Positions 1-13,519 are shown, counted from the stretch's first letter. The stretch: DNA of 61,557 bases from Erwinia mallotivora (GCF_000590885.1 NZ_JFHN01000054.1:1-61557); one strand, 5' to 3'. A program made the numbers and translations. Notes: generated by a model not told the origin, from the letters alone.

Positions 1-186
1 GACGTTATGCGGTATTAGCTACCGTTTCCAGTAGTTATCCCCCTCCATCGGGCAGTTTCCCAGACATTACTCACCCGTCCGCCACTCGTCACCCAAGGAG
101 CAAGCTCCTCTGTGCTACCGTTCGACTTGCATGTGTTAGGCCTGCCGCCAGCGTTCAATCTGAGCCATGATCAAACTCTTCAATTA
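1..186 (-). rRNA. rrs: 16S ribosomal RNA, 5' end only (runs off the window)
   Basis: The reverse complement begins with the 16S 5' end (ATTGAAGAGTTTGATCATGG) at about position 186 and continues through the first conserved helices and the V1 loop to the window edge. Only about 186 nt are present. The V1 loop with GAGGAGCTTGCTCCTTGGG is of the type seen in Pantoea/Erwinia. In E. coli this is the rrnA position, directly upstream of hemG, and the same arrangement is seen here. Confidence 0.97.
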
Positions 187-329
187 AAAGTCTGATTTGC
201 TTCAACTCGTGAAGCGGTGCTCAGGAAAAACCGTAATGAATTACGTGTTCACTCTGAGGCTTGATATTTTTTGCATCCGGAGATGCGGATATCAATCCTG
301 TGAGTGCCCACACAGATTGTCTGATAAAT

Positions 330-340
330 TGTTAAAGAGC
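330..340 (-). promoter_or_regulatory. rrn leader boxA antitermination element
   Basis: The minus strand reads GCTCTTTAACA, the Nus-factor boxA core of enterobacterial rRNA leaders. It is followed by a leader segment (about 307-329) very similar to that of E. coli rrn operons. In this position it loads the NusA/B/E/G and SuhB antitermination complex on the rRNA transcript. Confidence 0.9.
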
Positions 341-379
341 GGTGCAACCGGCAGCGCTGCTGCTGTTGCGAGGTGGCGT

Positions 380-407
380 ATATTACGCTCTCCTCCTTCA
401 GAGTCAA
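380..407 (-). promoter_or_regulatory. rrn P2 promoter
   Basis: On the minus strand TTGACT (402-407), a 16-bp spacer and TAATAT (380-385) form a sigma-70 promoter inside the rRNA leader. It matches the position and -35 sequence of E. coli rrn P2, the weaker, constitutive promoter. Confidence 0.85.
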
Positions 408-501
408 CTTCTTTTTTAAGAGGTTTTCTCCGGCGGCTCAGCGTTGCTGAACCTCCTGACCCGCTGGCTTCTCAGCCGCTGTTCCGTGTCAGTGGTGGCG
501 C

Positions 502-529
502 ATTATAGGGAGTTTTCAGGGCCTGACAA
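502..529 (-). promoter_or_regulatory. rrn P1 promoter
   Basis: On the minus strand TTGTCA (524-529), a 16-bp spacer and TATAAT (502-507) are followed by a GC-rich discriminator, as in E. coli rrn P1, the growth-rate and ppGpp-controlled promoter. The AT-rich run upstream (about 530-583) is where the UP element and Fis sites would lie. I did not delimit individual Fis sites. Confidence 0.9.
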
Positions 530-584
530 GGCTTTATTACAAATAAATGACCGACAGCGTCATTTTTCATCAAAACGCGTTTTT

Positions 585-1121
585 TTACTGCACTTTGCAT
601 GATATTGCAGCGAATTCATGGGCAAAGCGCCCAACCTGATCCCAGTCGGTGTAGTCCACTTCTTTAGTCGTATCCGTTTCTCCGCCGGTAAGGCGCATAA
701 TCATCTGGATCATCACACGGTCAAAAAAACCATAACGTGGGTAACGTAATGCCCCTGCGAACACCGTGCAACAGTCAGGCTGCCACGGCGATTGCAGCAG
801 AAACTTACGTGTGTAAGCATTGGTTTGTGGTGTCCGTTTTTCAGGTTTACGCGCAGTCAAATTCACGGAGAAGAAGCCAGAAGGACGCTGACGCAATTCA
901 GCCAGATGCAATTTTATGAACGCCATTAATTCAGAATGAAAATGACCATAACGAATTGAAGCTCCGATCAACACGCGATCGTATTTACTCCACTCGATAT
1001 TACCGGCATGCAAAATGTTAAAGACATCGCACTCCAGCTTCTCTTTAAGCTGATTAGCAATATAAGAAGCAATCTCACGCGTCTGGCCATCACGGCTGGA
1101 ATACAGAATTAACGCTTTCAT
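585..1121 (-). CDS. hemG: Protoporphyrinogen IX dehydrogenase (menaquinone), HemG
   Basis: Flavodoxin-like FMN enzyme that oxidises protoporphyrinogen IX to protoporphyrin IX with quinone as acceptor, the penultimate step of heme synthesis. It works at the inner membrane. The N-terminal FMN loop ([13 protein letters not shown]) and the inserted segment [17 protein letters not shown] typical of HemG are present. I chose the Met giving MKALILYSS (178 codons), which matches the E. coli N-terminus, over an in-frame start four codons upstream. The gene lies between the rrn promoters and trkH, 18 bp from trkH, as in E. coli, and is probably co-transcribed with trkH. Confidence 0.95.
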   Translation of the reverse strand: MKALILYSSRDGQTREIASYIANQLKEKLECDVFNILHAGNIEWSKYDRVLIGASIRYGHFHSELMAFIKLHLAELRQRPSGFFSVNLTARKPEKRTPQTNAYTRKFLLQSPWQPDCCTVFAGALRYPRYGFFDRVMIQMIMRLTGGETDTTKEVDYTDWDQVGRFAHEFAAISCKVQ

Positions 1122-1139
1122 ATAAGCACTCAATGTAAG

Positions 1140-2591
1140 TTATTCGCGCCAGAATGTCGGCGTGAACAGGACTAACAGCGTAAAGACTTCCAGACGACCA
1201 AAAAGCATCGTCAGAATCAAAATCCATTTCGCCGTATCGTTCATGGTAGTGAAATTATCCGCTACCACCCCTAACCCTGGTCCCAGATTGTTAAGCGTTG
1301 CGGCAACGGCCGCAAAGGCCGAAAAATCATCCACACCCGTGGCAATGATAGCCAGCATACTTAACAAGAACACCAACGCATAGGCTGAGAAGAATCCCCA
1401 CACCGCTTCAAGGATCCTTTCGGGTAAGGCTCGCTGTCCCAGCTTAATGGTATAAACCGCATTGGGATGGACCAGACGCTTCAGTTCACGGTTCCCCTGT
1501 TTGAACAATAACAGGATACGGATAACCTTTAACCCCCCCCCTGTGGAACCCGCACAGCCTCCAATAAAAGCTGAGCAAAGCAGGAGGACTGGCAGAAATA
1601 GCGGCCAGCGCGCAATGCTGTCGGTGGTAAAACCAGCCGTTGTCGCCATTGAGACAACCTGAAAGAAAGCCTGATTGATTGTTTGCATACCACTGCTGTA
1701 AACATTGTGAAACCACAGCACGACGGTACAGATGACGACCAGCGTAAACTGTACGCCAATAAACATGCGAAATTCCGGGTCACGCCAGTAAACCCGCAGG
1801 TTTCTACCGCTAAGTAACGAAAAGTGGAGGCCATAATTACAACCAGAGATCAACAGAAAGACGGCGATAATAGTGTTAATAGTGGGGCTGTTGAAATAGC
1901 CGATACTGGCATCATGGGTGGAAACCCCCCCAATCGCAATCGTTGAGAAGCTGTGTCCAATGGCATCAAACAAGGGCATCCCGGCCAGCCACAGGGCGAG
2001 TGCGCAGACAACGGTCAGTAATACATAAATCAGCCAGAGCGTTTTAGCCGTTTCCGCAATACGCGGGCGCATTTTGTTATCCTTCAACGGCCCCGGCATT
2101 TCCGCCCGATAGAGTTGCATTCCCCCCACCCCAAGGATCGGCAGGATAGCAACGGCCAGCACAATAATTCCCATGCCACCGAGCCACTGCAACATTTGCC
2201 GATAAAACAAAATCGCTTTAGGCAATGAATCCAGTCCCACTAACGTAGTGGCACCGGTGGTCGTCAGCCCGGAAAAGGATTCAAAAAAAGCATCGGTGAA
2301 CGTCAGGTTCGGATGCTCGGCAAAAATGAATGGCATTGCCCCCACGCTGCCCAGCACTGTCCAGAATAGCACCACGATCAAAAAGCCTTCCCGCGGTTTC
2401 AGATCACGCTTCTGATTGCGATTTGGCCACCACAATAAAGAACCGATCAGCAGCGCCATGAAAAAAGTCTGAGTAAAGGCTCGCCCGGCACCGTCACGGT
2501 AGATTAATGCCACCAGTCCGGGAACGATCATCGTTCCCGAAAACAGAATGACCAGTAAACCCACAATGCGGGTAATAGCACGAAAATGCAT
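1140..2591 (-). CDS. trkH: Trk potassium uptake system membrane subunit TrkH
   Basis: Potassium-translocating subunit of the Trk system in the inner membrane, gated by the NAD/ATP-binding TrkA. The 483 residues equal the E. coli length. Four pore-loop repeats with filter glycines are visible, for example FSGLTTTGATTL, IGGVSTHDAS, TTAGFTTDS and GCAGSTGGGLK. Many hydrophobic segments fill the rest. The codons for the last filter (around 1533-1541) form a run of nine G on the coding strand. The gene sits between hemG and yigZ in the usual enterobacterial order. Confidence 0.97.
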   Translation of the reverse strand: MHFRAITRIVGLLVILFSGTMIVPGLVALIYRDGAGRAFTQTFFMALLIGSLLWWPNRNQKRDLKPREGFLIVVLFWTVLGSVGAMPFIFAEHPNLTFTDAFFESFSGLTTTGATTLVGLDSLPKAILFYRQMLQWLGGMGIIVLAVAILPILGVGGMQLYRAEMPGPLKDNKMRPRIAETAKTLWLIYVLLTVVCALALWLAGMPLFDAIGHSFSTIAIGGVSTHDASIGYFNSPTINTIIAVFLLISGCNYGLHFSLLSGRNLRVYWRDPEFRMFIGVQFTLVVICTVVLWFHNVYSSGMQTINQAFFQVVSMATTAGFTTDSIARWPLFLPVLLLCSAFIGGCAGSTGGGLKVIRILLLFKQGNRELKRLVHPNAVYTIKLGQRALPERILEAVWGFFSAYALVFLLSMLAIIATGVDDFSAFAAVAATLNNLGPGLGVVADNFTTMNDTAKWILILTMLFGRLEVFTLLVLFTPTFWRE

Positions 2592-2621
2592 GCAGCCGTT
2601 CCTTTCCTGACAATTAAAGTG

Positions 2622-3233
2622 TTATTTAAGCGGGACCAGATGGAGAGCCCCTCTGCTGAAATCGGTAAGATTTTGCGTAAATCCGGCAACCGAGGCATGA
2701 GGTAAGGCCAGCGTAAGCGAAACGCATTGCAGAAATTCGCTGTGCTGCAACTGGCCGTGGAACCGGCCAACCATTCTTTCTATCTCTGACAATTGAGCGT
2801 AGTCGCAGCACAGTGTAAAGGTCAGCATCGGCACTTTTTGCAAACGAGGCAGCGCTTTCAGCGCCTGCTGCACTCCCCCGCCATAAGCTTTTACCAGGCC
2901 GCCGGTGCCCAACTGAATACCCCCGTAGTAACGAACCACCACGGCAGTGATTTCGCCGATATGATTTCCCATCAACTGGGCCAGCATGGGTTTTCCAGCT
3001 GTGCCAGAGGGCTCGCCATCATCGGAGAAGCCCAGTTGCTGAGAGTCCGCAGGTGAACCTGCCACCCATGCCCAACAGTGATGGCGCGCAGCAGGATGAT
3101 CACTTTTAACCTGCTGCACAAAGGCACGCGCTGACTCCACGCCTTCAGTGTGGGCTAACAGCGTAATAAAACGGCTTTTTTTGATTTCCTCACTAAAACT
3201 GAACAGCTCTGCGGGGATGTCATAAGCGTCCAT
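2622..3233 (-). CDS. yigZ: IMPACT/YigZ family protein
   Basis: 203-residue member of the UPF0029/IMPACT family (E. coli YigZ, about 204 residues). It has the N-terminal Impact fold with the family motifs SDDGEPSGTAG and VRYYGGIQLGTGGLV, and a smaller C-terminal ferredoxin-like domain. The E. coli structure is known, but the biochemical role is not settled; eukaryotic IMPACT binds the Gcn1/Gcn2 translational control system. The start codon overlaps the last base of pepQ, so the two are almost certainly co-transcribed and translationally coupled. Confidence 0.93.
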   Translation of the reverse strand: MDAYDIPAELFSFSEEIKKSRFITLLAHTEGVESARAFVQQVKSDHPAARHHCWAWVAGSPADSQQLGFSDDGEPSGTAGKPMLAQLMGNHIGEITAVVVRYYGGIQLGTGGLVKAYGGGVQQALKALPRLQKVPMLTFTLCCDYAQLSEIERMVGRFHGQLQHSEFLQCVSLTLALPHASVAGFTQNLTDFSRGALHLVPLK

Positions 3234-4564
3234 CAGTCCAGCTTCAAATCCCGCGTCATGTTTTCCACACCGTGCTGATGGATAACGACATTATCCTCGA
3301 TACGAATACCGCCGTAAGGCTTCAACGCAGCGATACGTGTCCAGTCAAAGTGCTGGCTGAATTTTCCTTCACGCCACGGGGCAAGCAGTGAATCAATAAA
3401 ATAGATTCCTGGTTCGATGGTCAGCACCATGCGAGGCTCCAACACCCGAGTACATCGCAGATAAGGATATTTTTGCGGCGCAGCGAGATGTGTGCCCTGA
3501 TCGTCCTGCATGAAACCAGCCACATCATGCACCTGCAATCCCAGCGGATGGCCAACGCCATGCGGCATAAAGGGCCCGGTAATATCTTCTGCCACCAGCG
3601 CTTCTTCGCTCAGCCCTTTTACCAACTGATGCTTAAGCAGTAGCCTGGCAATCCGCTGATGCATTTGCTGATGGTAATCGGTGTAACGCACACCGGCTTT
3701 AAGTGTAGCGATCAACGCCAGCTCTTCTGCGTTCATGTCCCTGATTAGCTCGGCATACTCACTATCATTTTTAGCAGCATAAGTGCGTGTTAAATCTGCT
3801 GCGTAGCCATGATATTCAGCGCCGGCATCAATCAGGAAGCTGTGGGTTTCCTCGGGTGGCAGAGGGGAAAGTTTGGTGTAGTGCAGCACTGCCGCATGTT
3901 CGTTAAGCGCAATGATATTGCCATAGGGCACATCAATGTCACGATGTCCGGTGGCACTGAGGTAAGCATTGTTGATATCAAACTCGCTCAGGCCAGACAG
4001 AAACGCTTCTTTTGCCGCACGATGACCGATAACGGCACTCTTTTGCGCTTCACGCATACAATACAGCTCGTAATCGGTTTTGTATGAACGATGGTAGTGC
4101 AGGAAGTCGAGCAAGCCTTTGGGGTTGATCTGCCCGGCTTTAATACCCAGCTGAGTCGCGCGTTCAGCTACCGGACCAATGTAGGCCACATTCTCCCGCC
4201 GTGAGGGCAGAAGCCTGGCCGCCTCATCAGCATTTCTTAACGGGATGATGTCGATTTCATCCGTCCAGAAGCTTTGCGGCAACGGCTCGACATTATGCCA
4301 GTAGTCCACAGGCGACCAGAAATAGAGTTGAGGCTTACTGACACCATCTGTCCACAACCAGCAGTTTGGTACGGAAGTGACCGGAACCCACGCCTTAAAC
4401 TGCGGATTCACTTTGAACGGGTAGGCATGATCATCAAGAAAAGCCGTCAGCAGCTCGCCGTAGTGGATCAATACAGCATCCAGTTGAAAGCGGGCCAGGG
4501 CCTGTCGCGCCCGCGCCTGTAGCGTTTCGATATGCTGCTGATACAGCGTGACCAACGATCCCAT
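3233..4564 (-). CDS. pepQ: Xaa-Pro dipeptidase (prolidase) PepQ
   Basis: Cytosolic dimanganese prolidase that splits dipeptides with C-terminal proline. The pita-bread metal ligands are visible in order: the DAG...DLTRT aspartates, the histidine of [14 protein letters not shown], and the glutamates of TIEPGIYF and GIRIEDN. Starting at the ATG at 4562-4564 gives 443 residues, the E. coli length, with GGAGG six bases upstream; a GTG just before it is too close to that site. It is divergent from fadBA across a 177-bp control region and heads the pepQ-yigZ pair. Confidence 0.97.
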   Translation of the reverse strand: MGSLVTLYQQHIETLQARARQALARFQLDAVLIHYGELLTAFLDDHAYPFKVNPQFKAWVPVTSVPNCWLWTDGVSKPQLYFWSPVDYWHNVEPLPQSFWTDEIDIIPLRNADEAARLLPSRRENVAYIGPVAERATQLGIKAGQINPKGLLDFLHYHRSYKTDYELYCMREAQKSAVIGHRAAKEAFLSGLSEFDINNAYLSATGHRDIDVPYGNIIALNEHAAVLHYTKLSPLPPEETHSFLIDAGAEYHGYAADLTRTYAAKNDSEYAELIRDMNAEELALIATLKAGVRYTDYHQQMHQRIARLLLKHQLVKGLSEEALVAEDITGPFMPHGVGHPLGLQVHDVAGFMQDDQGTHLAAPQKYPYLRCTRVLEPRMVLTIEPGIYFIDSLLAPWREGKFSQHFDWTRIAALKPYGGIRIEDNVVIHQHGVENMTRDLKLD

Positions 4565-4632
4565 CACATGCCTCCATTAACACCAAACTGAGCGCATCTT
4601 ATCACGGCGATGACGTTTTGCCGTACCTGTGA

Positions 4633-4670
4633 TCTTGTTTGCAAATAAGCAAAGTCTTGTTTGCAAATAA
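4633..4670. repeat. Tandem 16-bp direct repeat, 22-bp period, pepQ-fadB control region
   Basis: The 16-mer TCTTGTTTGCAAATAA occurs at 4633-4648 and again, identical, at 4655-4670. The starts are 22 bp apart, two DNA turns, so both copies present the same face of the helix. It lies upstream of the FadR operator. It may be a regulator-binding pair or a recent duplication; the regulator is not known. Confidence 0.8.
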
Positions 4671-4696
4671 TTAACAATAATCCCACACTTTCGCTC

Positions 4697-4713
4697 ATCT
4701 GGTACGACCAGAT
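4697..4713 (+). promoter_or_regulatory. FadR operator of fadBA
   Basis: ATCTGGTACGACCAGAT is a near-perfect inverted repeat matching the FadR consensus (CTGGTNNGACCAG) and the known E. coli fadB operator. It lies 28 bp before the fadB start, so FadR should repress fadBA in the absence of long-chain acyl-CoA. Confidence 0.93.
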
Positions 4714-4741
4714 CCCCTAACCGTGGCCTCAGGAGATTATC

Positions 4742-8099
<3,358 letters not shown>

Positions 8100-8132
8100 A
8101 AGGTTGTGCTGGAAGTCTGACTGCTATTTTTC

Positions 8133-8154
8133 CCGCCTGTCAGGGGCGGTTTTG
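8133..8154 (+). terminator. Rho-independent terminator of fadBA
   Basis: CCGCC, a seven-base loop and GGCGG are followed by TTTT, 33 bp after the fadA stop and before the convergent fre gene. Confidence 0.7.
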
Positions 8155-8159
8155 TGATC

Positions 8160-8183
8160 GGGGGCAGAGTGCTTTCTGCCCCC
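8160..8183. terminator. Hairpin between fadA and fre
   Basis: An 8-bp perfect stem, GGGGGCAG (8160-8167) with CTGCCCCC (8176-8183), lies directly beyond the fre stop on the minus strand. It lacks a good U-tract on either strand, so it may act with the neighbouring fadA terminator rather than alone. Confidence 0.5.
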
Positions 8184-8190
8184 TGGTCTT

Positions 8191-8892
8191 TCAGATAAAA
8201 GCGAAAGCATCGCTGTACATCTGATCGACTTTCGCGCCACGTTCTGCGCAAAAACGTTCACGGGCAATTTTTGCCATCTCGAAACGTCCGGCGAGATAAA
8301 TATCGTGCTCGCTGAGGCTACCATAATCATTCATCACTGCCGTTAACACTGTACCGCTGCGGCCTTGCCAGTCTGGCTCAGGTTGTTCGACAACCGGAAT
8401 AATTTTCAGGTTGGGATGTTTCACCGCCAGCGCATTCAGCTCCTCAAGATCATAAAGGTGCTTCAGTTCGCGACCGCCCCAGTACAGCGCAATATTACGA
8501 TCCGGCTGCTGTGACAGCGCCGTTAACAGGATTGAACGCGCATACGAAAAGCCCGTCCCACCTGCGACCAGGATCAACGGACGGCTGCTTTCTTCCCTCA
8601 GCCAGGCATCACCATGGGGAATATCCACGGTAATGCTGCGCTGCTGCTGGATACGTTCCATTACCGCCATCGCGTAAAGATTAAGCTCTGAAGCACCAAT
8701 ATGCAGCTCAATGATATCCTTTTCCATTGGCGTGGAGGCCAGAGAAAACGGTCGTTTATCCCGCTCATCCATCACTACCATCAGGTACTGACCGGCCCGG
8801 AAACTGAAGTCAGCTTCCGGCACCATGCGCACCCGGTAAACAGTTTCGGTAATCGTCTCTACCGAGATCACTTTACAGCTTAACGTTGTCAT
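8191..8892 (-). CDS. fre: NAD(P)H-flavin reductase Fre
   Basis: Soluble flavin reductase that uses NAD(P)H to reduce free FMN, FAD or riboflavin; the reduced flavin serves ribonucleotide reductase activation, iron release and other acceptors. The flavin-binding RPFSLAST and the nucleotide-binding [10 protein letters not shown] motifs are visible in a ferredoxin-NADP reductase fold. Starting at MTTLSCK gives 233 residues, the E. coli length; an upstream in-frame start would overlap ubiD. It is downstream of ubiD on the same strand, as in E. coli. Confidence 0.97.
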   Translation of the reverse strand: MTTLSCKVISVETITETVYRVRMVPEADFSFRAGQYLMVVMDERDKRPFSLASTPMEKDIIELHIGASELNLYAMAVMERIQQQRSITVDIPHGDAWLREESSRPLILVAGGTGFSYARSILLTALSQQPDRNIALYWGGRELKHLYDLEELNALAVKHPNLKIIPVVEQPEPDWQGRSGTVLTAVMNDYGSLSEHDIYLAGRFEMAKIARERFCAERGAKVDQMYSDAFAFI

Positions 8893-8917
8893 GCGTTCTC
8901 TCTGTCGGGTCGAACAT

Positions 8918-10420
8918 TTATTTGCCAGACGCCGTGTTGCGTCCGGACGAGTCACTGAATATACCTAATTGATCCCAGATTTCATCGATGCGCTTAGTCA
9001 CGGCCGGATCTTTGCGGATTGGCCGTCCCCATTCGCGCTGAGTTTCACCCGGCCATTTGTTCGTGGCGTCCAGGCCCATCTTTGAACCCAGACCTGAAAC
9101 CGGCGAAGCAAAATCTAGATAATCAATCGGCGTATTTTCAACCAGAACGGTATCTCTGGCCGGATCCATGCGGGTAGTTATTGCCCAAATCACGTCATTC
9201 CAGTCACGAGCATTTACATCATCATCGCAGACGATAACAAACTTGGTATACATAAACTGACGAAGAAAAGACCAGACGCCCATCATCACGCGTTTAGCGT
9301 GACCAGCATACTGCTTTTTCATCGTCACCACCGCCAGTCGATATGAGCAACCTTCCGGCGGCAGATAGAAATCAACAATTTCAGGAAACTGCTTTTGCAG
9401 TATCGGTACAAACACCTCATTTAACGCCACCCCCAGCACCGCAGGCTCATCCGGTGGACGGCCAGTATAGGTTGAATGATAGATGGCATCACGACGCTGA
9501 GTAATATGGGTCACGGTAAATACCGGGAAGTTATCCACCTCATTATAGTAACCTGTATGGTCACCATAGGGACCTTCCGCTGCCATTTCCCCCGCCTCAA
9601 TATAGCCTTCCAGCACAATTTCGGCGCTGGCCGGAACTTCCAGATCGTTAGAGATGCACTTTACCACCTCGGTTTTAGTACCGCGCAGTAATCCGGCGAA
9701 AGCGTATTCTGACAGTGTGTCTGGCACTGGCGTAACCGCGCCAAGAATGGTTGCCGGGTCTGCCCCCAGCGCCACCGCAACCGGAAAACGTTCACCGGGA
9801 CGTTGCTGGGACCACTCCTGAAAATCCAGCGCACCACCCCGATGCGATAACCAGCGCATAATCAGCTTGTTCTTGCCTGTCACCTGCTGGCGATAAATCC
9901 CAAGGTTTTGCCGTTCTTTATGCGGCCCCCTGGTCACCGTCAGTCCCCAGGTAATCAGGGGTGCCGCATCTTCAGGCCAGCACTTCATCACCGGAATTCG
10001 GGACAAATCAACCTCATCCCCCTGCCAGATTTGCTGTTGACACGGCGCATCCCGCAGACGTTTGGTAGGCATATTTAATACCTGTTTCCACTGCGGCATT
10101 TTATCGAAAAAATCACGGAATCCACGCGGCGGTTCAGGCTCTTTCAAAAAGGCCAGCAGCCTGCCCACATCGCGAAGCGCGCTAACCTCTTCCTGTCCCA
10201 TACCCAGAGCAACCCGCTGCGGCGTACCAAACAGGTTACAAAGCACAGGCATAGAGTGGCCTTTGGGGTTTTCGAATAACAGCGCAGGACCACCAGCTCG
10301 CAGAGTGCGGTCGGCAATCTCCGTCATCTCAAGATCGGTATCGATCTCCATGGTGATACGTTTTAATTCTCCGCGCTGTTCCAACAGAGAAATAAAGTCG
10401 CGTAAGTCGTGGTATTTCAT
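8918..10420 (-). CDS. ubiD: 3-octaprenyl-4-hydroxybenzoate carboxy-lyase UbiD
   Basis: Prenylated-FMN-dependent decarboxylase of ubiquinone synthesis that converts 3-octaprenyl-4-hydroxybenzoate to 2-octaprenylphenol; the cofactor is made by UbiX. The 500 residues are nearly colinear with the 497-residue E. coli protein, including [15 protein letters not shown], the metal/prFMN region [12 protein letters not shown], and PPDEPAVLG. It lies upstream of fre on the same strand and is divergent from rfaH across a 278-bp gap in which I saw no convincing operator. Confidence 0.97.
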   Translation of the reverse strand: MKYHDLRDFISLLEQRGELKRITMEIDTDLEMTEIADRTLRAGGPALLFENPKGHSMPVLCNLFGTPQRVALGMGQEEVSALRDVGRLLAFLKEPEPPRGFRDFFDKMPQWKQVLNMPTKRLRDAPCQQQIWQGDEVDLSRIPVMKCWPEDAAPLITWGLTVTRGPHKERQNLGIYRQQVTGKNKLIMRWLSHRGGALDFQEWSQQRPGERFPVAVALGADPATILGAVTPVPDTLSEYAFAGLLRGTKTEVVKCISNDLEVPASAEIVLEGYIEAGEMAAEGPYGDHTGYYNEVDNFPVFTVTHITQRRDAIYHSTYTGRPPDEPAVLGVALNEVFVPILQKQFPEIVDFYLPPEGCSYRLAVVTMKKQYAGHAKRVMMGVWSFLRQFMYTKFVIVCDDDVNARDWNDVIWAITTRMDPARDTVLVENTPIDYLDFASPVSGLGSKMGLDATNKWPGETQREWGRPIRKDPAVTKRIDEIWDQLGIFSDSSGRNTASGK

Positions 10421-10698
10421 GACTTCTCATCAATACGGTCAGTGAATCGGCCATTATAAGGAGGATTGTCACAGGATGCTTAATTTTTCGCTGCATCATG
10501 GGCCGGAATGCAGTCATTTTGCCAGAAAAAGTTACAATTGATACCAATAACTCTCCCGGCAAACAGAGCAAACTGCCTGTAGAGCATTCTGGTTCTGCTG
10601 TTGAAGTAAGCCTGAGTACCGCGTCTGACAGGGATGCCGCTATAACTCTTGTATCAATTTTGTTATTCTTACTGCCCCTGAAATTGTAAAGTGACGTT

Positions 10699-11187
10699 AT
10701 GGAATCCTGGTACTTACTTTATTGCAAACGTGGTCAGTTGCTTCGCGCCAAAGAACACCTTGAACGCCAGGCAGTGCATTGTCTCAGCCCAATGATTGCG
10801 ATAGAGAAACTGGTCCGGGGAAAACGCACCCAGGTGAGTGAACCCCTGTTCCCCAACTATCTGTTTATTGAGTTCGATCCCGAAGCCATTCACACCACCA
10901 CGATCAGTGCAACCAGAGGCGTGAGTCATTTTGTACGCTTTGGCAACCTGCCAGCCACTGTACCAGAGGATGTCATTGCCGCTTTACAGACGGAAAGAAC
11001 CGAAACGCTGGACGATCCGGACCTTCCACAGCCCGGCGATCAGGTCGTCATTACGGCGGGAGCTTTTGAAGGGCTGAAAGCCATTTTCACTGAACCTGAC
11101 GGTGAAGCACGCTCAATGCTGTTGCTGAAGCTGCTTAACAAACAGATAGTACGTAGTCTGGACAACAAACAGTTCCAGAAAATCTGA
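10699..11187 (+). CDS. rfaH: Transcription/translation antiterminator RfaH
   Basis: NusG paralogue that binds RNA polymerase at ops elements and suppresses pausing and Rho termination in long operons such as LPS core, O-antigen, capsule and hemolysin. It also recruits ribosomes after its C-terminal domain refolds. At 162 residues it has the E. coli length. The NGN domain starts [12 protein letters not shown], and the C-terminal KOW-type segment contains [18 protein letters not shown]. It is convergent with tatD, with only 24 bp between the stops. Confidence 0.97.
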   Translation: MESWYLLYCKRGQLLRAKEHLERQAVHCLSPMIAIEKLVRGKRTQVSEPLFPNYLFIEFDPEAIHTTTISATRGVSHFVRFGNLPATVPEDVIAALQTERTETLDDPDLPQPGDQVVITAGAFEGLKAIFTEPDGEARSMLLLKLLNKQIVRSLDNKQFQKI

Positions 11188-11211
11188 AAGATTCCCCACC
11201 GCCATTGATGC

Positions 11212-12006
11212 TTAAGCAGGCTGCTCACCCAGCCTGAACAGCATCCTGGCATTACTCTCGCTCTGCCGTCCAAGGTCTGATGCCTCTTCTCCCCGTAATG
11301 CTGCAACCTGCCCGACAATATGCGGCAGAAAACAGGGTTCATTACGTCGGGAAGGAGGACGGGGACGCAGATCACGCGGTATAAGATAGGGCGCATCGGT
11401 TTCCAACAGCAACCGGTTCGCCGGGATCAAATGCACCAGCTCACGCAGTTCCTGCCCGCGACGTTCATCGCATACCCAGCCGGTGATCCCAATGGATAAA
11501 CCTGCTGCCAGACAAGCTTCGAGCTCGGTTTTTGTGCCAGTAAAACAGTGGACAACCGCGCCGCTGAGTTCAGGTAGCCAGGGGGTGAGAATAGCCATAA
11601 AGCGTTCATGAGCTTCACGGCAATGGAGAAATACGGGCAAACTCAGTTCGGCAGCCAGCTCCAGCTGCGCGTTAAAGGCGTAAGCCTGCTGATCGGGATC
11701 GGAAACATTACGGTTGAAATCCAGGCCACATTCACCGATTGCCACAACCTGCGGGCTTTCAGCCAGGCGTTTTAGCGTCGCCGCTGTTTCGGCCGACCAT
11801 TCACTGGCATGGTGAGGATGTACTCCCGCAGTCGACCAGCAATACCCCGGACTACGGGCAGCCAGGCTTTGTGCCTGCTGACTCTCCAGTGCATTAGTAC
11901 CGGTGATCAATAAGCCGGTCACGCCAGCCTCTTTTGCACGTTTAACGACCCTGTCGCGATCTTTCGCAAACTGCGTGCTGGTCAGGTTAACCCCTATATC
12001 AAACAT
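11212..12006 (-). CDS. tatD: 3'-5' ssDNA/RNA exonuclease TatD
   Basis: Metal-dependent TIM-barrel deoxyribonuclease (amidohydrolase superfamily) linked to DNA repair after peroxide damage; it is not part of the Tat translocase despite its name. Metal-ligand motifs [29 protein letters not shown] and [10 protein letters not shown] are in the expected order. The 264 residues compare with 260 in E. coli. It follows tatC on the same strand after a strong hairpin (12024-12043). Confidence 0.96.
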   Translation of the reverse strand: MFDIGVNLTSTQFAKDRDRVVKRAKEAGVTGLLITGTNALESQQAQSLAARSPGYCWSTAGVHPHHASEWSAETAATLKRLAESPQVVAIGECGLDFNRNVSDPDQQAYAFNAQLELAAELSLPVFLHCREAHERFMAILTPWLPELSGAVVHCFTGTKTELEACLAAGLSIGITGWVCDERRGQELRELVHLIPANRLLLETDAPYLIPRDLRPRPPSRRNEPCFLPHIVGQVAALRGEEASDLGRQSESNARMLFRLGEQPA

Positions 12007-12023
12007 AACGTGTTCCAGACGGT

Positions 12024-12043
12024 AACCGCCCTTTCGGGCGGTT
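12024..12043 (-). terminator. Hairpin between tatC and tatD
   Basis: AACCGCCC-TTTC-GGGCGGTT is an 8-bp perfect stem with a tetraloop in the tatC-tatD gap. There is no run of U after it on the minus strand. It therefore looks more like an attenuating or RNA-stabilising structure that sets lower tatD expression than a full terminator. Confidence 0.55.
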
Positions 12044-12083
12044 AATTCACTTCAACTGAACGCAAAGCGCATTTCACGCGTAG

Positions 12084-12842
12084 CTATTCTGTTCCGGATT
12101 CTTCCTTTTCATCATTTTCGCGCCCCTTGCCCACATAAAAACGGGAGAAAAACACCCCCACTTCAAACAGGCAGTACATCGGAATGGCCAGCAGCGTTTG
12201 GGAGAAAACATCCGGAGGCGTCAGCAACATACCTACAACGAAAGCCCCAACCAGAACGTAAGGACGCTTCTTTTTCAGCTCTTCAGGACCGGTTACCCCT
12301 GTCCAGCACAGCAGCACAATCGCCACCGGAACTTCAAAAGAAACACCAAACGCCATAAACAAGGTCATAACAAAATCGAGATATTTGTTAATGTCAGTGG
12401 CGATCTGGACACCCTGTGGAGCCGTTTTGGCAAAAAAGCCAAAGGCCAGGGGGAAAACAACAAAGTAGGCGAAGGCCATCCCCAGATAGAATAGGAAAGA
12501 ACTGGAAAACAGTAATGGCATCACCAGCCGACGCTCATGACGGTACAGGGCAGGTGCGACAAATGCCCAAATCTGATGAAGGATCACCGGCACCGCAAGG
12601 AATACCGAAACGATCATCGTCAATTTAACTGGCGTAAAGAACGGCGAGGCAACATCCGTTGCAATCATACTTGCCCCGGCGGGCATCTGACTGATTAGCG
12701 GTGCAGCGATCAGGTGATAAATATCGTTAGAAAAATAGGCAAGACAAAGAAATATCGCCACAACGGCGATAATACAGTTCAACAGCCGCTTACGGAGTTC
12801 AATCAGATGACTGATCAGCGGTTGGGTATCTTCAACAGCCAT
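12084..12842 (-). CDS. tatC: Sec-independent protein translocase subunit TatC
   Basis: Six-span inner-membrane core of the twin-arginine translocase; with TatB it binds the RR signal peptide of folded substrates. The N-terminal signature [20 protein letters not shown] and the conserved SPFFTPVK and FGVSFEVPV segments are present. It has 252 residues. It starts 2 bp after tatB, third gene of tatABC. Confidence 0.97.
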   Translation of the reverse strand: MAVEDTQPLISHLIELRKRLLNCIIAVVAIFLCLAYFSNDIYHLIAAPLISQMPAGASMIATDVASPFFTPVKLTMIVSVFLAVPVILHQIWAFVAPALYRHERRLVMPLLFSSSFLFYLGMAFAYFVVFPLAFGFFAKTAPQGVQIATDINKYLDFVMTLFMAFGVSFEVPVAIVLLCWTGVTGPEELKKKRPYVLVGAFVVGMLLTPPDVFSQTLLAIPMYCLFEVGVFFSRFYVGKGRENDEKEESGTE

Positions 12843-12844
12843 GT

Positions 12845-13519
12845 TTAACGTTGCTCTCCTGGTTGAGTGGTGGAAACAGGAGCACGGCTGGAAAGAATCG
12901 ACGTTGTAGCACTCACTGTCGTCACCGGTTCAGTGTCACTGACCGCCGATGTCGTTTTAACCACCGGAGGGCTGGCAGCCTGAGAGACATGGACTACAGG
13001 CGCAGGCTCCTCTGTCAGAGGTTGAGAGGCCGATAGCTGATCGGACGGCTGAACAGCAGCAGAGGATAAACCAGCTTGTGGATGCTCAGAGGCTAAGGGG
13101 GCCTGAACGGGCGAACTGGCCTGATGATCGGCAGTGGCTGGTGTCGCGCCATCATGAGCATCCGCAGGATTTTTCACCAGTGGATTATGGATAGTATGTG
13201 CTTCATCATCGGCTTTTTCGTTTTCACCCAGATAAGAGCGCTTCATCGATGCAGCCGACTGCTTGAGTTCTTCCATCGAAGCCTTCAGTTCTGGCGTCAG
13301 ACTGTTTTTACTGGCCTCTTCAACTTTCTTCAGGCTGTCCTGTAACTCCTGCAATTTAAGTTCCTGAGCCAGCTCATTCTGAACGTTAGCCGCCAGTGAG
13401 CGCATCGCGCGAATCCAACCCACTACGGTTCTGACCGCCACAGGCAGGCGCTGGGGTCCGAGAACGACAAGCCCGATAACGAACACCAATATCAGTTCAC
13501 TAAAGCCTATATCGAACAC
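12845..13519 (-). CDS. tatB: Sec-independent protein translocase subunit TatB
   Basis: Single N-terminal membrane helix ([20 protein letters not shown]) with the TatB GPQRLP motif, then an amphipathic helix. A long, low-complexity C-terminal tail rich in Ala, Pro, Ser, Thr and Val follows from about residue 115. At 224 residues it is about 50 longer than E. coli TatB (171); the extra length is all in the variable tail. TatB links substrate-bound TatC to TatA. The gene is 3 bp after tatA. Confidence 0.96.
   Translation of the reverse strand: MFDIGFSELILVFVIGLVVLGPQRLPVAVRTVVGWIRAMRSLAANVQNELAQELKLQELQDSLKKVEEASKNSLTPELKASMEELKQSAASMKRSYLGENEKADDEAHTIHNPLVKNPADAHDGATPATADHQASSPVQAPLASEHPQAGLSSAAVQPSDQLSASQPLTEEPAPVVHVSQAASPPVVKTTSAVSDTEPVTTVSATTSILSSRAPVSTTQPGEQR

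Noticed and set aside
197..508. 103-codon plus-strand ORF
   Set aside because: Lies over the rRNA leader and the P1/P2 promoters read on the other strand.
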